The notes: a model not told the origin generated them from the sequence alone. A stretch of DNA of 64,000 nt from Hymenobacter montanus (GCF_014699115.1 NZ_JACXAD010000013.1:87537-151536); one strand, 5' to 3'; positions 25,814-34,403 are shown, counted from the first letter of the stretch. Numbers and translations: made by a program.

Positions 25814-26956
25814 TTACGCCGTCACCGGACGGTACAGCTTGGCCAGTTGCTCCACGGCATAGTCAACCTCCGCTGCCGTGTTCATTTTGCTCATCGAGAA
25901 GCGCACCGTCGCCCGGTCCGGGTCGGCGCCAAGGGCTTCCAGCACGTGCGAGCCCGCCTGCGCGCCGCTGGTGCAAGCCGAGCCGCCCGATGCTGCCACC
26001 TTGCTAATATCGAGGTTAAATAACAGCATCTCGCTGATGGCCGACGGGGGCAGGCTCACGCTCAATACCGTATATAGGCTCTGGTCGGAGATGGCCGAGC
26101 AGCCGTTGAATTGTACCTCATCGATTTCGGCGCGCAGCTTCGCGATAAACCGGTCTTTCAAGCCCTGCACGTGCGCTTGGTGCGTCGCTAAATCCCGGAT
26201 GGCTATTTCCAGGGCCTTCGCCAGGCCCACAATACCATATACATTTTCGGTACCCGACCGCACGTTGCGCTCCTGCGCCCCCCCGTGGATGAGCGGGCTC
26301 ACCTGTAAGCCGCTCCGGGTATACAGAAAGCCTACCCCTTTCGGTCCATGAAATTTATGGGCCGAACCCACCAGGAAATGATTTTTTAGCTTCTGCACGT
26401 CGTGCCGGTAGTGGCCAATCGTCTGGACCGTATCGGTGTGGAACACGGCCTCGTGCTGGGCACAAAGCTCCCCAATGGCTTCGATGTCGTTGAGGTTGCC
26501 AATCTCATTATTGGCGTGCATCAGGCTCACGAAGGTGCGGGGCTGGGCCGCTAGCAGTTCTTCCAAGTGTGCTAAATCAAGCTTTCCCTGAGCATCGTGC
26601 CGCAGATAATGCAGCTCGATTTCCCCGGCTTTTTCCAGAGCCTGCAACGGATGGAGCACGGCGTGGTGCTCCAGGGGTGAGGTAATAGCGTGCCGCAGGC
26701 CCAGCGTGCGAATGCTGCCGAAGGCGGCGTAATTATCCGCCTCAGTGCCTCCGCTGGTAAAAGAAATCTCAGCCGGCGCGGCGTTCAACAGGTGCGCCAC
26801 CGTTTTCCGGGCGTTTTCTATGGCGGCCCGCACCTGCCGGCCAGGCCCGTGCAAGCTGCTGGGGTTACCGTAGTGCTGGCTCAGGAAAGGCATCATAGCC
26901 TCCAGCACCTCGGGATCCAGGGGAGTGGTGGCAGCGTTGTCGAAGTAGGCGTACAT
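25814..26956 (-). CDS. cysteine desulfurase (NifS/IscS family)
   Basis: From the ATG at 26956 the enzyme has 380 residues and starts MYAYFDNAATTPLDP, the usual N-terminus. The PLP lysine lies in GSAHKFHGPKGVGFLY, and the active Cys in GGSACTSGAQAGSHVLEAL. It removes sulfur from L-cysteine as persulfide for Fe-S cluster or thio-cofactor assembly. The ORF stays open for 48 more codons upstream, but these encode Pro-Ser-Lys-Gln repeats made by a 7-bp tandem repeat and have only a TTG start. No IscU, SufE or other partner gene is adjacent. It follows glmM on the same strand. Confidence 0.93.
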   Translation of the reverse strand: MYAYFDNAATTPLDPEVLEAMMPFLSQHYGNPSSLHGPGRQVRAAIENARKTVAHLLNAAPAEISFTSGGTEADNYAAFGSIRTLGLRHAITSPLEHHAVLHPLQALEKAGEIELHYLRHDAQGKLDLAHLEELLAAQPRTFVSLMHANNEIGNLNDIEAIGELCAQHEAVFHTDTVQTIGHYRHDVQKLKNHFLVGSAHKFHGPKGVGFLYTRSGLQVSPLIHGGAQERNVRSGTENVYGIVGLAKALEIAIRDLATHQAHVQGLKDRFIAKLRAEIDEVQFNGCSAISDQSLYTVLSVSLPPSAISEMLLFNLDISKVAASGGSACTSGAQAGSHVLEALGADPDRATVRFSMSKMNTAAEVDYAVEQLAKLYRPVTA

Positions 26957-26970
26957 TAGCTGGTTTTGGT

Positions 26971-27068
26971 GCTTGGTGCTTGGTGCTTGGTGCTTGGTGC
27001 TTGGTGCTTGGTGCTTGGGGCTTGGGGCTTGGGGCTTGGGGCTTGGGGCTTGGGGCTTGGGGCTTGGT
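26971..27068. repeat. 7-bp tandem repeat (14 units) upstream of the cysteine desulfurase
   Basis: Six units of GCTTGGT (26971-27012) are followed by seven of GCTTGGG (27013-27061) and one GCTTGGT (27062-27068), 98 bp without interruption. It lies 15 bp upstream of the desulfurase ATG, in the 155-bp spacer to glmM. Heptamer arrays change copy number by slippage. Read on the minus strand in frame with the desulfurase, it would encode repeats of the PSPKPQA type. Confidence 0.95.
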
Positions 27069-27111
27069 TGCGAAAGCGCTCGAAGACCATGCACCAACAA
27101 CCAAGCACCAA

Positions 27112-28509
27112 TTATGCTTTTACGGCTATTATTTCCTTAATATCGCCAATAATTTTCTGAGCCAGGTAGTCGGCCGTCGCGTTGGAATCGGACTCGGCGT
27201 AGATGCGAATAATCGGCTCGGTGTTGGACTTGCGCAGGTGCACCCACTCCTTGTCGAACTCAATCTTTACCCCATCAATGGTATTCACCGGCTGCTTGGC
27301 GTAGCGCTTCTGCATTTGCACCAGCACGTTATCGGTGTCAATGTCGGGAGTTAGCTCTATTTTATTCTTGGAAATAAAATAGCTGGGGTACGAGTTGCGC
27401 AAGCGGCTCATGGTTAATCCTGACTTGGCTAAATGCGTCAGAAACAGCGCGATGCCGACCAGAGCATCGCGGCCGTAGTGCAACTCGGGATAAATAATGC
27501 CCCCGTTGCCCTCGCCCCCAATCACGGCGTTGGTTTCTTTCATTTTGGTCACCACGTTCACCTCGCCCACGGCGGCGGCAGCGTATTGCCCACCGGCTTT
27601 CTCGGTTACATCGCGTAAGGCGCGGGTGCTGCTCAGGTTGCTCACGGTGTTGCCCCCCCCCAACTGCTTGAGCACGTAGTCGGCCACGGTCACCAGCGTA
27701 TATTCTTCGCCAAACATCTGGCCATTCTCGCTCACCAGGGCCAGACGGTCCACGTCGGGGTCCACCACGATGCCCAGATCGAAGCCGCCCTTTTCCAGCA
27801 CCCTGGCAATGTCGCGCAAGTGTTCAGGCAAGGGTTCGGGGTTGTGGGCGAAGTCGCCGGTGGGCTCGCAGTGCAGCTTCTCCACCGTGGTTACGCCCAG
27901 GGCTTCCAGCAGCAGCGGTACGGCAATGCCGCCCGACGAGTTCACGGCATCCACCACCACCCGGAAATTTCGGGCCCGAATGGCTTCCACGTCGACCAAC
28001 GGCAGAGCCAGAATGGCTTTGATGTGCTTCTTGAGGAAGGTAGCATCGGTGGTATATTCCCCCAGCTTGGTAACGGACGCGAACTCAAAGCTTTCGCTTT
28101 CGGCCGAAGCCAGCACCTGCTGCCCATCAGCTTCAGAGATGAATTCGCCCTGGGCGTTGAGCAGCTTCAGCGCATTCCACTGCTTGGGGTTGTGCGAAGC
28201 CGTGAGGATGATGCCGCCCGCCGCTTTTTTGGCGGGAACCGCCATCTCTACCGTAGGGGTGGTGCTCAAGCCCAGGTCACAGACGTCGAGGCCCAACCCC
28301 TGAAGCGTGGCGGCCACCAGGCGGCTGACCATTTCGCCCGAAATACGAGCATCCCGTCCGATGATGATCAGCTTACTTTCGGAGGCCTGGGTTTTCACCC
28401 ACGTGCCATACGCGGCAGCATATTTCACTACATCGAGTGGCGTCAGGCCTTGCCCAACCGGCCCACCGATAGTGCCACGAATGCCGGAAATTGATTTTAT
28501 GAGAGTCAC
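27112..28509 (-). CDS. glmM: phosphoglucosamine mutase (alpha-D-phosphohexomutase)
   Basis: The 465-residue enzyme has the four-domain phosphohexomutase layout. The catalytic phosphoserine Ser105 is in LTASHNPKQWN. The metal loop is DPDVDRLAL. The sugar-binding loop is GEGNGGIIYPELHYGRDALVG, and the phosphate-binding loop is RKSNTEPIIRIYAES near the end. It interconverts glucosamine-6-phosphate and glucosamine-1-phosphate for peptidoglycan and LPS precursors. A phosphomannomutase activity cannot be excluded from sequence alone. It is divergent from mazG across a 72-bp spacer. Confidence 0.9.
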   Translation of the reverse strand: MTLIKSISGIRGTIGGPVGQGLTPLDVVKYAAAYGTWVKTQASESKLIIIGRDARISGEMVSRLVAATLQGLGLDVCDLGLSTTPTVEMAVPAKKAAGGIILTASHNPKQWNALKLLNAQGEFISEADGQQVLASAESESFEFASVTKLGEYTTDATFLKKHIKAILALPLVDVEAIRARNFRVVVDAVNSSGGIAVPLLLEALGVTTVEKLHCEPTGDFAHNPEPLPEHLRDIARVLEKGGFDLGIVVDPDVDRLALVSENGQMFGEEYTLVTVADYVLKQLGGGNTVSNLSSTRALRDVTEKAGGQYAAAAVGEVNVVTKMKETNAVIGGEGNGGIIYPELHYGRDALVGIALFLTHLAKSGLTMSRLRNSYPSYFISKNKIELTPDIDTDNVLVQMQKRYAKQPVNTIDGVKIEFDKEWVHLRKSNTEPIIRIYAESDSNATADYLAQKIIGDIKEIIAVKA

Positions 28510-28568
28510 GGAGTCGTTTTTGAAAGCCCAAAATTAGGTACTGGCAACCGGTTAGCGACGTGGGCATC

Positions 28569-28576
28569 TATCTTTG
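28569..28576 (+). promoter_or_regulatory. -7 box TATCTTTG just before mazG
   Basis: TATCTTTG is an exact TAnnTTTG match, ending 5 nt before the mazG ATG at 28582. This implies a leaderless or near-leaderless mRNA. A TTG at the standard spacing is not obvious. Confidence 0.45.
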
Positions 28577-28581
28577 AAACA

Positions 28582-29439
28582 ATGGAAAACCCTGCTCCTA
28601 CTTCTAGTACCCTGCTTACCAGCGCTCGTCGGCCGGCGCAACTGGCGGCCTTTGGCCGGCTACTCGATGTTTTAGACCGTCTGCGTACCGAATGCCCTTG
28701 GGATAAAAAACAAACCCTGCAAACGTTGCGCCACCTTACCATCGAGGAAACCTACGAAATCAGCGACGCCATCCTGCGCGACGACTTGCCAGACCTGAAA
28801 AAAGAGTTGGGCGACGTCATGCTGCACCTAGTCTTCTACGCCCGCATTGCCGCGGAGCAGGGCGCGTTCGACATTGCGGATGTGCTGAATGCCCAGTGCG
28901 AGAAGCTCATCTACCGCCATCCCCACATCTACGGCGATGCGCAGGCCGACAATGAAGACGCCGTTAAGCGCAACTGGGAGCAGCTTAAGCTACAGGAAAA
29001 GGGTACTGCTACCGGCGTACTGAGCGGCGTACCCACTTCGCTACCCGCCTTGGTAAAAGCCATGCGCATCCAGGAAAAAGCCCGCGGCGCCGGCTTCGAT
29101 TGGGAGCACCCCGAGCAAGTTTGGGAAAAGGTAACAGAAGAATTAACAGAGTTTGGCGACGAGTACCGCCACGGCCGGCCCGAGCAGATGAACGTAGAGC
29201 GGGCCGCTGAAGAGTTTGGTGATTTGCTGTTTTCTTTGGTCAACTTCGCCCGCTTCGCCGGCATTAACCCCGAAGAAGCGTTGGAACGAACTAACCGCAA
29301 GTTTATCAGCCGCTTCCAGTACCTCGAAAGCGCTGCCGCCAGCCACGGGCAGCGCCTCGCCGACCTCACGCTGGCGCAGATGGATGTGTACTGGAACCAA
29401 GCAAAACAGCTCCCTGCTCAACCTAAAGAAGGGAAGTAG
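28582..29439 (+). CDS. mazG: nucleoside triphosphate pyrophosphohydrolase MazG
   Basis: The 285-residue protein has two MazG domains. The first carries EETYEISDAI and LKKELGDVMLHLVFYARI, and the second carries EELTEFGDEY and AAEEFGDLLFSLVNFARF. The ExxE and ExxD motifs bind magnesium. RLRTECPWDKKQTLQTLRHL near the N-terminus is the family signature. It hydrolyses NTPs to NMP and pyrophosphate, a housecleaning role. Its last 22 nt overlap a small convergent ORF (29418-29672) of doubtful status. Confidence 0.95.
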   Translation: MENPAPTSSTLLTSARRPAQLAAFGRLLDVLDRLRTECPWDKKQTLQTLRHLTIEETYEISDAILRDDLPDLKKELGDVMLHLVFYARIAAEQGAFDIADVLNAQCEKLIYRHPHIYGDAQADNEDAVKRNWEQLKLQEKGTATGVLSGVPTSLPALVKAMRIQEKARGAGFDWEHPEQVWEKVTEELTEFGDEYRHGRPEQMNVERAAEEFGDLLFSLVNFARFAGINPEEALERTNRKFISRFQYLESAAASHGQRLADLTLAQMDVYWNQAKQLPAQPKEGK

Positions 29440-29672
29440 CGTTGTTCCAATTCTGCGGCCGCTCTTACTGCCTTTCTAATGGCTTTGCCTAAGTTTTCTT
29501 TGGTCGGGCCATGCTTTTTGGTTAGGTTTGCCCGGCTAAGGGTTGCTTGAACTTCGCCAAGTGCCTTCTCAAAGTCTTTCATCAAAGCTTTAAGTTTGGC
29601 ATGGAATAACTCGTTGTTCCTTTGTTGCGCGGTGCTTTCTACCTCAACTTTTTGCTTTTCCTTTACCCACAC
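29418..29672 (-). CDS. doubtful small basic helical protein
   Basis: This ORF encodes 84 residues with a strongly charged, helix-prone composition (ALMKDFEKALGEVQ; KAIRKAVRAAAELEQRYF). It is a more protein-like composition than the random shadow ORFs nearby. It overlaps the end of mazG tail to tail by 22 bp and would fill the otherwise empty 275-bp gap before exbB. No family is recognised. It may be chance. Confidence 0.35.
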   Translation of the reverse strand: MWVKEKQKVEVESTAQQRNNELFHAKLKALMKDFEKALGEVQATLSRANLTKKHGPTKENLGKAIRKAVRAAAELEQRYFPSLG

Positions 29673-29714
29673 AATTCAACTACTTCACTTAACAACCCCA
29701 AACACTCCGGAACA

Positions 29715-30596
29715 ATGGAACAGAAAAATGCCATGAATACGAGCCCCCGGCCCGCCGCAACGGCCGCCAAAGCCGACGCCCAAAGCAGTGGTGGAGCCTC
29801 GCTGTTCTCCGTCCTGGTTATTATCCTAGCCTTCATCCTCAGCGTTGTTGTATATAAATTCGTGCTGGGCGACGCTAGCCACTTTCAGGGTGGTAACAAT
29901 GAAAACAATCCCAATCCTGGCGATTACCTCGGGGTGGTATTCAAAGGCGGCTTCATTGTACCCGTCCTGATGACCATGCTGCTCTGCGTTATCACCTTCT
30001 CCATCGAGCGGATGCTGACCATCAGCAAGGCCAAGGGTTCCAGAAGCATTGAGGCTTTTGTACGCACCATCCGGCAAAAGCTCAATACCAACGACATCAC
30101 GGGCGCCCTTGCTGCCTGCGACCAGCAGAAAGGCTCGGTAGCCAACGTGGTGAAAGCTGGCTTGCTGAAGTACAACGAAATGGGCCGTGATCGCTCCATG
30201 CCCACCGACCAGCGGGTGTTGGCCATTCAGAAGGAAATCGAAGAAAGCACTGCCCTCGAGCTGCCCATGCTCGAGAAAAACCTGGTTATCATTTCCACGC
30301 TGGCCTCTATCGCTACCCTGGTTGGTCTGCTGGGTACGGTATTCGGGATGATCCGCGCTTTCGCCGCTCTGGCACAAGCTGGTACCCCCGACGCCGTCGC
30401 GCTGGCCAATGGTATTTCGGAGGCACTGATTAACACGGCCCTGGGTATCGGAACCTCGGCCCTGGCCATTGTAGCGTATAACTACTTCACCAGCAAAATT
30501 GATGAACTGACCTACAGCATCGACGAAGCCGGCTTCAGCATCATCCAGACCTTCGCTTCTCAGCACGGCAACAGCACGGCTGCTCAGACGGCCTAG
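29715..30596 (+). CDS. exbB: MotA/TolQ/ExbB proton channel family protein
   Basis: From the ATG at 29715 the protein has 293 residues, with membrane helices near residues 29-45 (LFSVLVIILAFILSVVVYKF), 75-95 (FIVPVLMTMLLCVITFSIER) and two in the C-terminal half (IISTLASIATLVGLLGTVFGMI; NTALGIGTSALAIVAYNYF). The last two form the ExbB/TolQ channel core. With two ExbD proteins and TonB just downstream, it should convert proton motive force into energy for TonB-dependent outer membrane receptors. It carries a longer N-terminus than E. coli ExbB. Confidence 0.93.
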   Translation: MEQKNAMNTSPRPAATAAKADAQSSGGASLFSVLVIILAFILSVVVYKFVLGDASHFQGGNNENNPNPGDYLGVVFKGGFIVPVLMTMLLCVITFSIERMLTISKAKGSRSIEAFVRTIRQKLNTNDITGALAACDQQKGSVANVVKAGLLKYNEMGRDRSMPTDQRVLAIQKEIEESTALELPMLEKNLVIISTLASIATLVGLLGTVFGMIRAFAALAQAGTPDAVALANGISEALINTALGIGTSALAIVAYNYFTSKIDELTYSIDEAGFSIIQTFASQHGNSTAAQTA

Positions 30597-30688
30597 CTGC
30601 TTGGTTGCCAGTGGTAGGGAAGCAGAATAATTGCTTCCTGAGCATTCCTGGCGACAAACAGTAAGCTTTTCTGAGTGCACTAAAACGC

Positions 30689-30726
30689 GGGGCGATTCGT
30701 TCTCCGGAGTGAGTCGTCCCCTTTTT
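30689..30726 (+). terminator. terminator-like hairpin between exbB and the first exbD
   Basis: GGGGCGATTC (30689-30698) pairs with GAGTCGTCCCC (30711-30721) with one bulge and one G-U pair, with CTCC/GGAG inside and TTTTT after it. It lies inside an operon-like cluster. It may be a partial terminator that lowers downstream gene expression relative to exbB. Confidence 0.5.
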
Positions 30727-30740
30727 AACCCCACCTCGCA

Positions 30741-31373
30741 ATGCCTAAAGTAAAACCGCACCGTACCTCGCCGTCGCTCGACATGACGCCGATGGTGGAC
30801 CTGGCTTTCTTGCTGGTGACGTTCTTTATGCTCACCACCAAGTTCGCCCCTGAGGAGTCTGTGGTGGTCGACACGCCGTCCTCCATCTCGGAGCTGAAAT
30901 TGCCCGAAAACAACGTTATTACGCTGACCGTCGACAAAAAGAAGCGGGTCTTTTTCGGCGTAGACGCTAAGCAGACCAAGATTCAAGCGCTGCAGCGGGT
31001 CGGCGCCAAGTATGGCGTAACCTTCACTACCGCCCAAGCTAAAGAGTTCGGCGATTTGCCCAACTTTGGGCTGCCCATCAGCCAGCTCGGCTCCTACCTC
31101 AACATGAGCAAGGAAGATCGCAAGCAGGTAAATGACCAACAGCCCGGTGTTCCGCTCGATTCACTTAACAATCAACTCGTTGATTGGGTCTTGGAATCGC
31201 GCCGGGCCAACCAGGCCATTTTCCACAAGCCTACCTATATCGCCATCAAGGGCGATGGCGAGGCGGATGTACCGACCGTACAACAAGTGATTAAAGTCCT
31301 TCAGGAGAAGGATATCAATCGCTTCAACCTCATTACGGACATGGAAAATAAGCCGGTAGCCGCCGCTCGCTAA
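30741..31373 (+). CDS. exbD: ExbD/TolR-family biopolymer transport protein (first copy)
   Basis: The 210-residue protein has the ExbD pattern: a basic N-terminus, LDMTPMVDLAFLLVTFFML with the essential membrane Asp, and a periplasmic domain ending in VQQVIKVLQEKDINRFNLIT. It forms the stator complex with ExbB. Its periplasmic part is longer than that of E. coli ExbD. Two different ExbD genes in a row are usual in Bacteroidota TonB clusters. Confidence 0.93.
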   Translation: MPKVKPHRTSPSLDMTPMVDLAFLLVTFFMLTTKFAPEESVVVDTPSSISELKLPENNVITLTVDKKKRVFFGVDAKQTKIQALQRVGAKYGVTFTTAQAKEFGDLPNFGLPISQLGSYLNMSKEDRKQVNDQQPGVPLDSLNNQLVDWVLESRRANQAIFHKPTYIAIKGDGEADVPTVQQVIKVLQEKDINRFNLITDMENKPVAAAR

Positions 31374-31430
31374 CCCCGAGCCCCTGCTACGAATGGCTTA
31401 TTCATCCGTTTATTCCCTTATTTAAGTACC

Positions 31431-31967
31431 ATGGCAGAGATTCAACAAAAAGCCGATTCCGGTGGTAAAGGTGGAAAAAAGCGGGCCAAAAAGATGTCGA
31501 CCAAAATCGACATGACTCCAATGGTGGACCTGGCCTTTTTGCTGCTCACCTTTTTTATGCTGACGACCACCTTCGCCAAGCCCAACGTGATGCAGCTCAC
31601 GATGCCGGTGAAGAAAACCAACGATGTGGAGGATACTAAGATCAAGGCTTCGCAAGCCATGACCATCCTGCTGGGCAAGGACAATAAGGCATATTATTAC
31701 TTTGGCCTCAATACACCGAACGACAAAACCGTGCCGAAGCCCGAGATGAAGGTGACGAACTTTTCGGCCAATGGCATCCGGCAGATCATCCTGACTCGCC
31801 AACGCCAGCAGCCCGAACCCATCATCCTCATCAAGCCAACCGATGATGCCAAGTATAAAAACATGGTCGACATTCTGGACGAGATGAACATCACTAACCA
31901 GAAGAAATACGCGTTGGTGAAGGCTCCCAAAGAAGACCTGGACCTTATTAAAGAATCAGCCCTATGA
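31431..31967 (+). CDS. exbD: ExbD/TolR-family biopolymer transport protein (second copy)
   Basis: The 178-residue protein begins with a Lys/Gly-rich cytoplasmic tail, then KIDMTPMVDLAFLLLTFFML with the same membrane Asp as the first copy. A periplasmic domain follows that ends in MVDILDEMNITNQKKYALVK. Its stop overlaps the tonB start by 4 nt (ATGA), so the two are translationally coupled. Confidence 0.93.
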   Translation: MAEIQQKADSGGKGGKKRAKKMSTKIDMTPMVDLAFLLLTFFMLTTTFAKPNVMQLTMPVKKTNDVEDTKIKASQAMTILLGKDNKAYYYFGLNTPNDKTVPKPEMKVTNFSANGIRQIILTRQRQQPEPIILIKPTDDAKYKNMVDILDEMNITNQKKYALVKAPKEDLDLIKESAL

Positions 31968-32791
31968 TGGATAACGCGCAAATTGCCAGGGCCAGCCTAA
32001 ACGACATCGTTTTTGAAGGCCGCAACAAGGCATACGGGGCCTACGTGCTGCGCCGCCTGTACCAGCGCCACGTTACAAGGGCCCTGATTATAGCTACGGC
32101 GATATTCTCGTTGCTGGTGTTTTTTCCGCTCATCGCCCAGTATCTGAAAGATAAGCTGCCGAAGGAGCCCAAAAAGAACCTGCAGGAGAACGTCCTGATG
32201 GATGCGCCCCCGCTGGACGACACCAAGCCCCCACCCCCGCCCCCGCCCCCCGAGGCGCCCCCGCCCCCACCCCCCAAGCTCACCACCATCAAATTCACCC
32301 CTCCGGTAGTGAAAAAGGATGAAGAGGTGAAAAAGGAGGAAGTTCCAGATCAGGAGGAGCTGAAAGATAAAGCCGTATCTACCGTGACCGTTAAAGGCAA
32401 CACGGACGCTCCGGACTTGAGCGAGCTCTCCGGCACGGGCGACAAAGTGGTGGAAGAAGTAGTAGAGAATAAAGTCTACACCTACGTGGAACAGATGCCC
32501 CAACTGCCGGGTGGCGGGGGCAATGCCGCCATCGTAGCAGCCATCCAAAAAGCCACTAAGTATCCTGCCCTAGCTCTGCGGAACCAAGTAGAAGGCCGCA
32601 TCTTCGTCAGCTTCACGGTGGATGCCCAAGGTGACGTCTCGGATGTGAAAGTGGTAAAAGGCCTAGGCTCCGGCTTGGACGAGGAGACGATTCGGGCGGT
32701 AAAAACCCTGCCTAAGTTCATCCCAGGCAAGCAGAATGGCCGCTCCGTTAGCGTTTCGTTCACCGTGCCAATTACCTTTAAGATTCAGTAA
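31964..32791 (+). CDS. tonB: energy transducer TonB
   Basis: The 275-residue protein has one membrane helix (about residues 38-57, LIIATAIFSLLVFFPLI), then a spacer with uninterrupted proline runs (DDTKPPPPPPPPEAPP) that spans the periplasm. A Glu/Lys stretch follows, then a TonB C-terminal domain (GRIFVSFTVDAQGDVSDVKVV ... FIPGKQNGRSVSVSFTVPI). N-terminal FEGRNKAYGAYVLRRLY is typical of Bacteroidota TonB. The C-domain includes VYTYVEQMPQLPGGGG, which is almost repeated in the secreted protein at 6645-7082. It passes energy from ExbB/ExbD to outer membrane receptors. Confidence 0.95.
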   Translation: MMDNAQIARASLNDIVFEGRNKAYGAYVLRRLYQRHVTRALIIATAIFSLLVFFPLIAQYLKDKLPKEPKKNLQENVLMDAPPLDDTKPPPPPPPPEAPPPPPPKLTTIKFTPPVVKKDEEVKKEEVPDQEELKDKAVSTVTVKGNTDAPDLSELSGTGDKVVEEVVENKVYTYVEQMPQLPGGGGNAAIVAAIQKATKYPALALRNQVEGRIFVSFTVDAQGDVSDVKVVKGLGSGLDEETIRAVKTLPKFIPGKQNGRSVSVSFTVPITFKIQ

Positions 32792-33142
32792 CGCATTGTC
32801 CTGACGTAAGTCAGCACTTACCCGAAACCCCGAATTGGGCCTTACTGCTCGGTTCGGGGTTTTTCGTGAGGCAGCGGTAGCAAATCTTATTGCCCGGTTA
32901 CCGGGTTTGTATCCTCACCCGGTAAATCAGTTGGCTAGTATACCGCTTCACGGCCTGCAGTTCGGGCTTGTGCCACTTATTATATAAATAACGGAAATTT
33001 GTCGTTTAGAAAGGAAGCGGGCCGCGAGACGCCTGATTTTGGGCTATTTTGTGGCCTTGGCCCAGCCCACTAGCCGCTTATTTGGCCGAACCTTTGGTGG
33101 AAGTTTTATGGTTTATGGTATCTCTTTTTCGGTATTTTACTC
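32792..33142 (+). other. intergenic region after tonB, with a terminator at 32825-32865
   Basis: A 10-bp stem (AAACCCCGAA, 32825-32834, with TTCGGGGTTT, 32853-32862) and a T run form a likely intrinsic terminator for the exb-tonB unit. The remaining 277 bp hold no gene that I can support. They should contain the promoter of the 33143 gene set, but no full consensus was found. Confidence 0.7.
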
Positions 33143-33415
33143 ATGCTTAACCTCCCTACAACTGAGGAACGACTTGGTAAGTCTCCTCAACGCTTAGTTC
33201 GTTACTTTGTGCTGGTCATGGCCTTGGTTTACCTTGGCCTCGGCATCTGGTTTTGGTATTCGGCCGACCAACCCTCAGTTGGCGGGCTCATCTCCTTAGG
33301 ACCTACGGCCCGGCGCATCCTGGGCACGATCTTAATCCTTTACGGTCTGCTACGGTCCGGTCGGGTTTATCAGGATTACTTTCGAAAAAAATCTACTTTA
33401 GACGAACATGAGTAA
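33143..33415 (+). CDS. small two-helix membrane protein
   Basis: The 90-residue product has two predicted membrane helices (YFVLVMALVYLGLGIWFWY and ILGTILILYGLLRSGRVY) and short charged ends. It overlaps the start of the PstS-like gene by 8 nt, so the two are coupled. The order tonB, small membrane protein, substrate-binding lipoprotein, TPR protein is also known from other Cytophagales. Its function is unknown. Confidence 0.82.
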   Translation: MLNLPTTEERLGKSPQRLVRYFVLVMALVYLGLGIWFWYSADQPSVGGLISLGPTARRILGTILILYGLLRSGRVYQDYFRKKSTLDEHE

Positions 33416-34403
33416 GCCCATTCACCTTTTAACTACCGGCGCGGCCGTAGCACTGGCTGGTGCCATCACCTTCGTCTCCTGCAATGGTCCTGGTTCGCCC
33501 GGCGCTCAGGACACGCCTACAAGCGGCACCGTAGCAGTGAGCGTAGATGAAACCTTTGCACCTATTCTGCAAGCACAAATCGACACGTTCTCCAAGCTTT
33601 ATCCCAATGCGCACGTCAAGATGAGCTTCCAGCCCGAAGAAAAGGTGATGCTGGACTTAATCAACGATAAGGTGAAGCTAGCTGTGGTTTCGCGGGAGCT
33701 GAACGCGGAAGAAAAGGCTGATTTTGTCAAGCAGAACATCGTACCACGTACTACGCGCATCGGCATTGACGGCCTGGCCATTGTGCTGAATCGAGCCAAC
33801 CCCGATTCGCTGCTCACCATAACCCAACTGGCGGATATCTTCACGGGGAAGATTAGTACCTGGGGCCAGGTGAGCAACCGGAAGGCCCTGGGGGCCATCA
33901 ATGTGGTTTTCGATGCGAACCACAGCAGTACTGCCCGCTTCGTGCGCGACTCCGTAACGCGCGGAGCGGCGCTGACCACACGGGTATTTGCGGCTACGTC
34001 GAACCCGGCCTTGCTCGACTATGTTGCCACCCACCCCAGTGCCATCGGTATTGTGGGAGTGAACTGGATTTCGGACCGCGACGACCCGGCTGCCATGAAG
34101 TTTGCCAATAAGGTGCGCGTAGCCAGCATCACGGCCCGGCCCAATCCCAAGCCCGATGACTACATTCAGCCCTACCAGGTGTACCTGGCCGAAAAGACTC
34201 CCGCACAGCTAGCCGAACACCCGGATTTGCAAAACTACCCGCTTCGGCGTAACCTTTACATTATTAGCCGGGAAGCGCGGGCGGGCTTAGGCACGGGGTT
34301 TGCCTCGTTTGTGGCGGGGAAGAACGGGCAGTTAATATTTCAAAAATCGGGTCTACTCCCCGCCCAAATGCAGGCCCGCATCGTGACGACCCCTAAACTG
34401 TAA
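33408..34403 (+). CDS. PstS-like substrate-binding lipoprotein
   Basis: The 331-residue protein has a lipoprotein signal (ITFVSC; Cys about 25) and a type II periplasmic-binding fold of the phosphate-binding group. Visible are VKLAVVSRELNAEEKADF (typical of the N-lobe), GIDGLAIVLNRANPDSLLT, LADIFTGKISTWGQV, and FASFVAGKNGQLIFQKSGLLP at the end. No PstC, PstA or PstB gene is adjacent, so it may work with the TonB system rather than with an ABC importer. That role is an inference. Phosphate as ligand is the family default. Confidence 0.85.
   Translation: MSKPIHLLTTGAAVALAGAITFVSCNGPGSPGAQDTPTSGTVAVSVDETFAPILQAQIDTFSKLYPNAHVKMSFQPEEKVMLDLINDKVKLAVVSRELNAEEKADFVKQNIVPRTTRIGIDGLAIVLNRANPDSLLTITQLADIFTGKISTWGQVSNRKALGAINVVFDANHSSTARFVRDSVTRGAALTTRVFAATSNPALLDYVATHPSAIGIVGVNWISDRDDPAAMKFANKVRVASITARPNPKPDDYIQPYQVYLAEKTPAQLAEHPDLQNYPLRRNLYIISREARAGLGTGFASFVAGKNGQLIFQKSGLLPAQMQARIVTTPKL

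Noticed and set aside
26971..27068. Possible CRISPR array
   Set aside because: The repeat is a 7-bp unit with no spacers and no cas genes are near.
26957..27100. N-terminal extension of the cysteine desulfurase
   Set aside because: It consists of repeats encoded by the heptamer array, has only a TTG start, and the family's N-terminus begins exactly at the ATG at 26956. It is kept as a finding about the repeat, not as coding sequence.
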